A stretch of 64,000 bases of DNA from Streptomyces mayonensis. GTDB lineage: Bacteria; Actinomycetota; Actinomycetes; Streptomycetales; Streptomycetaceae. The position numbers and the translations under genes are program-made. The stretch lies in contig NZ_JACBYP010000010.1 of the NCBI RefSeq assembly GCF_018982965.1, positions 1 through 64,000 on the forward strand. Direction: 5' to 3'. Below are positions 62,624 to 64,000 of this stretch, piece by piece (within the stretch, counting starts at the first letter, position 1; the number at the start of each line of letters is the position of its first letter). The notes below the pieces were generated by a model. That model made no database searches. It worked only from the letters and a program-made list of their open reading frames with translations, and was not told where the DNA came from.

Positions 62624-63939
62624 CCGGCACGACGGGCGCCACGCACGGCACGACGGGTGGCACATCAGGTGCCGCGCACGGTCCGACCGGTGCCATCGAC
62701 CCGACCGGCACCCCGGCCACCGCCTCCGACGCCACGGCCCCCCTCCACCTCGCCGTCGCGCTCGACGGTGCCGGCTGGCATCCGGCGGCCTGGCGCGAGG
62801 AAGGCGCCCGGCCCGGCGAGCTGCTCGACGCCGCTTACTGGGCCGACCTGGTCATCGAGGCCGAGCGCGGCCTGCTCGACTTCGTCACCTTCGAGGACGC
62901 GCTCGGCCTCCAGTCCGCCGCCTTCCACCTGCCCGACGACCGCACTGACCAGGTCAGAGGCAGCATGGACGCGGTGCTGCTCGCTGCTCACCTGGCCCCG
63001 CTGACCCAGCACATCGGCTTGGTCCCGACCACCAACGTCACCCACACCGAACCTTTCCACGTCGCCATCGGCATCGCCACGCTCGACCACGCGAGCCGAG
63101 GCCGGGCCGGCTGGCGTCCGCAGATCGCGTCCCGGGCCGCCGACGCCGCGCACTTCGGGCGCCGCACCACACCTCAGCTCACCGAGGGAGACGTGACCGA
63201 CCCGGAGTCGATCTCCCAACCGCTGCGCGCGCTCTTCGCGGAGGGCGCGGAAGTGGTGCAGGCAGCACGGTTGCTCTGGGACAGCTGGGAGGACGGAGCG
63301 GAGATACGGGACGCGGCGACGGGCCGCTTCCTCGACCGCGACAAGGTTCACCACATCGACTTCCGAGGCGCGAACTTCAGCGTGAAGGGCCCGTCCATCA
63401 CCCCGCGCACCCCCCAGGGTCAGCCGCTTGTGGTGAGCCTGGCGCATGCCACCACACCGTACGAGTTCGCCGCCCTCAGCTCCGATGTCGTCGCCATCAC
63501 CCCGCACGACCGGGCGGGCACGGCGGCGACCCTCGCCCAGGTGGCCGAGGCGGTGGAACGCATCGGCCGGGACGTGAGCGAGCGGCCCCTGCGCATCCTC
63601 GCGGACCTCATCGTCCTCCTAGATGACGAACCGGGCGCCGCCGCCCGGCGCAAGTCCCGCCTGGACGAGGTGGCCGGAGCCGAACTCACCTCGGACGCCG
63701 AGATCTTCACCGGCACCCCCGCCGAACTGGCCGACCTCCTCCTCGACCGGCACTCCACCGGCCTGGACGGCTTCCGCCTCCGCCCGGCCACGCTGCCGCA
63801 CGACCTCACGGCCATCACCCGGAGCCTGGTCCCGGAACTCCAACGGCGCGGAGCGTTCCGTACGGAGTACGCGTCCACCACCCTGCGTGGCCACCTCGGC
63901 CTGGCACGCCCCGCCAGCCGCTACGCGAAGGCGGGTTGA
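62620..63939 (+). CDS. Second luciferase-like (LLM) flavin monooxygenase
   Basis: The 439-residue protein is also a luciferase-like monooxygenase, of a more distant branch than its neighbour: LLDFVTFEDALGLQSAAFHL, RGRAGWRPQIASRAADAAHF, and a C-terminal TTLRGHLGLARPASR shared with the first enzyme's TTLRDHLGLATAPRP. The first ~35 residues are a Gly/Thr-rich low-complexity leader (TGTTGATHGTTGGTSGAAHG) absent from the family and possibly an extension. The start overlaps the upstream stop (ATGA). Two successive oxygenations of one substrate, or a paired complex, are possible. It is the last cluster gene before the right repeat. Confidence 0.88.
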   Translation: MTGTTGATHGTTGGTSGAAHGPTGAIDPTGTPATASDATAPLHLAVALDGAGWHPAAWREEGARPGELLDAAYWADLVIEAERGLLDFVTFEDALGLQSAAFHLPDDRTDQVRGSMDAVLLAAHLAPLTQHIGLVPTTNVTHTEPFHVAIGIATLDHASRGRAGWRPQIASRAADAAHFGRRTTPQLTEGDVTDPESISQPLRALFAEGAEVVQAARLLWDSWEDGAEIRDAATGRFLDRDKVHHIDFRGANFSVKGPSITPRTPQGQPLVVSLAHATTPYEFAALSSDVVAITPHDRAGTAATLAQVAEAVERIGRDVSERPLRILADLIVLLDDEPGAAARRKSRLDEVAGAELTSDAEIFTGTPAELADLLLDRHSTGLDGFRLRPATLPHDLTAITRSLVPELQRRGAFRTEYASTTLRGHLGLARPASRYAKAG

Positions 63940-63977
63940 CAGGCGGCTGCAGACAGTCCGGGTCGCCCTGAAGGATG

Positions 63978-64000
63978 CTGGTGGACACGAATCGCGACAA
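63978..64000 (+). repeat. Right attachment-like direct repeat (displaced yjbQ 3' end)
   Basis: The final 23 bases of the window repeat 40843-40865 at 20 of 23 positions and would encode LVDTNRD. The differences (C/T, G/A, C/T) are all at third positions and here are mostly the G/C choices normal for Streptomyces. This looks like the original host 3' end of yjbQ, displaced by the island. The match stops at the window edge, so its real length is not visible. Confidence 0.6.

Larger units (their letters stand above)
40866..63977. mobile_element. Putative genomic island inserted in the 3' end of yjbQ
   Basis: About 23 kb lie between the two yjbQ-end repeats. The content differs from the housekeeping flank: decayed genes at the left end, a cluster-type regulator with SDR and MFS genes, an IS701-like protein, an orphan response regulator and a full biosynthetic cluster. 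No integrase or relaxase gene is recognisable inside; it may be lost or the element may have used one encoded elsewhere. The right boundary is supported only by the last 23 bases of the window. Inference, not proof. Confidence 0.55.

Overview
The window is high-GC actinobacterial chromosome, almost certainly from a Streptomyces. The evidence is a very strong third-codon-position G/C bias, GTG starts, GGAGG-type ribosome sites, an exact CebR-type operator, a rare TTA codon, an AfsR-type regulator and an atypical OmpR regulator. I saw no rRNA, tRNA or CRISPR array.

Bases 1-40900 look like ordinary chromosome. The left edge holds two palindromes of the cellulose-utilisation (CebR) type. These are followed by a DUF2071 protein, a two-domain glycosyltransferase/TagF-like enzyme, the convergent cobalamin genes cobK and cobH, a DUF418 membrane protein and a decayed gene. 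Next come an acetaldehyde-type dehydrogenase with a GAF-domain regulator, an exported amidase, a xylose locus (ROK regulator, xylB, divergent xylA), a SNF2 helicase/SWIM protein pair, and a set of small housekeeping or hypothetical genes. One of these, a roadblock/LC7 gene, carries a TTA codon. After that lie a thioesterase/helicase pair, ribosomal protein L31 type B, a heterodimeric ABC exporter with reciprocally degenerate ATP sites, an L,D-transpeptidase-like lipoprotein, a MarR regulator divergent from a second ABC exporter, an MltG-like protein, a flavoprotein and yjbQ.

From about 40866 to about 63977 the sequence behaves like a genomic island. The last codons of yjbQ (40843-40865) recur at the right end of the window (63978-64000) with only synonymous-type differences. 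The copy that completes yjbQ uses codons unusual for Streptomyces, so the island may have brought its own 3' end for the gene. Inside the left end are decayed genes: a GntR/FCD-like fragment and a frameshifted glycosidase with a discoidin domain. These are followed by an AfsR-like regulator divergent from an SDR gene and an MFS transporter gene, with 11-bp direct repeats between them, and then by an IS701-like protein and an atypical response regulator whose phosphoacceptor Asp is Ser.

The main discovery candidate is the gene cluster at 51148-63939. It encodes a homocitrate-synthase-like enzyme, a LysW-type amino-group carrier protein, and LysX-, LysY- and LysZ-like enzymes. It also encodes a class I glutamine amidotransferase-like protein, a Glu/Leu dehydrogenase, an AMP-forming acyl ligase, an aminotransferase, a fumarylacetoacetase-family protein and two flavin-dependent monooxygenases. 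Most of these genes overlap or nearly touch. By analogy with LysW-dependent lysine/arginine pathways and with Streptomyces carrier-protein pathways such as vazabitide, an amino acid is probably built while tethered to the carrier. Two features set this cluster apart: the carrier ends in Gln instead of the usual C-terminal Glu, and there is no LysK-type releasing peptidase, with a triad-bearing amidotransferase-like protein in that place. The product cannot be read from the sequence.
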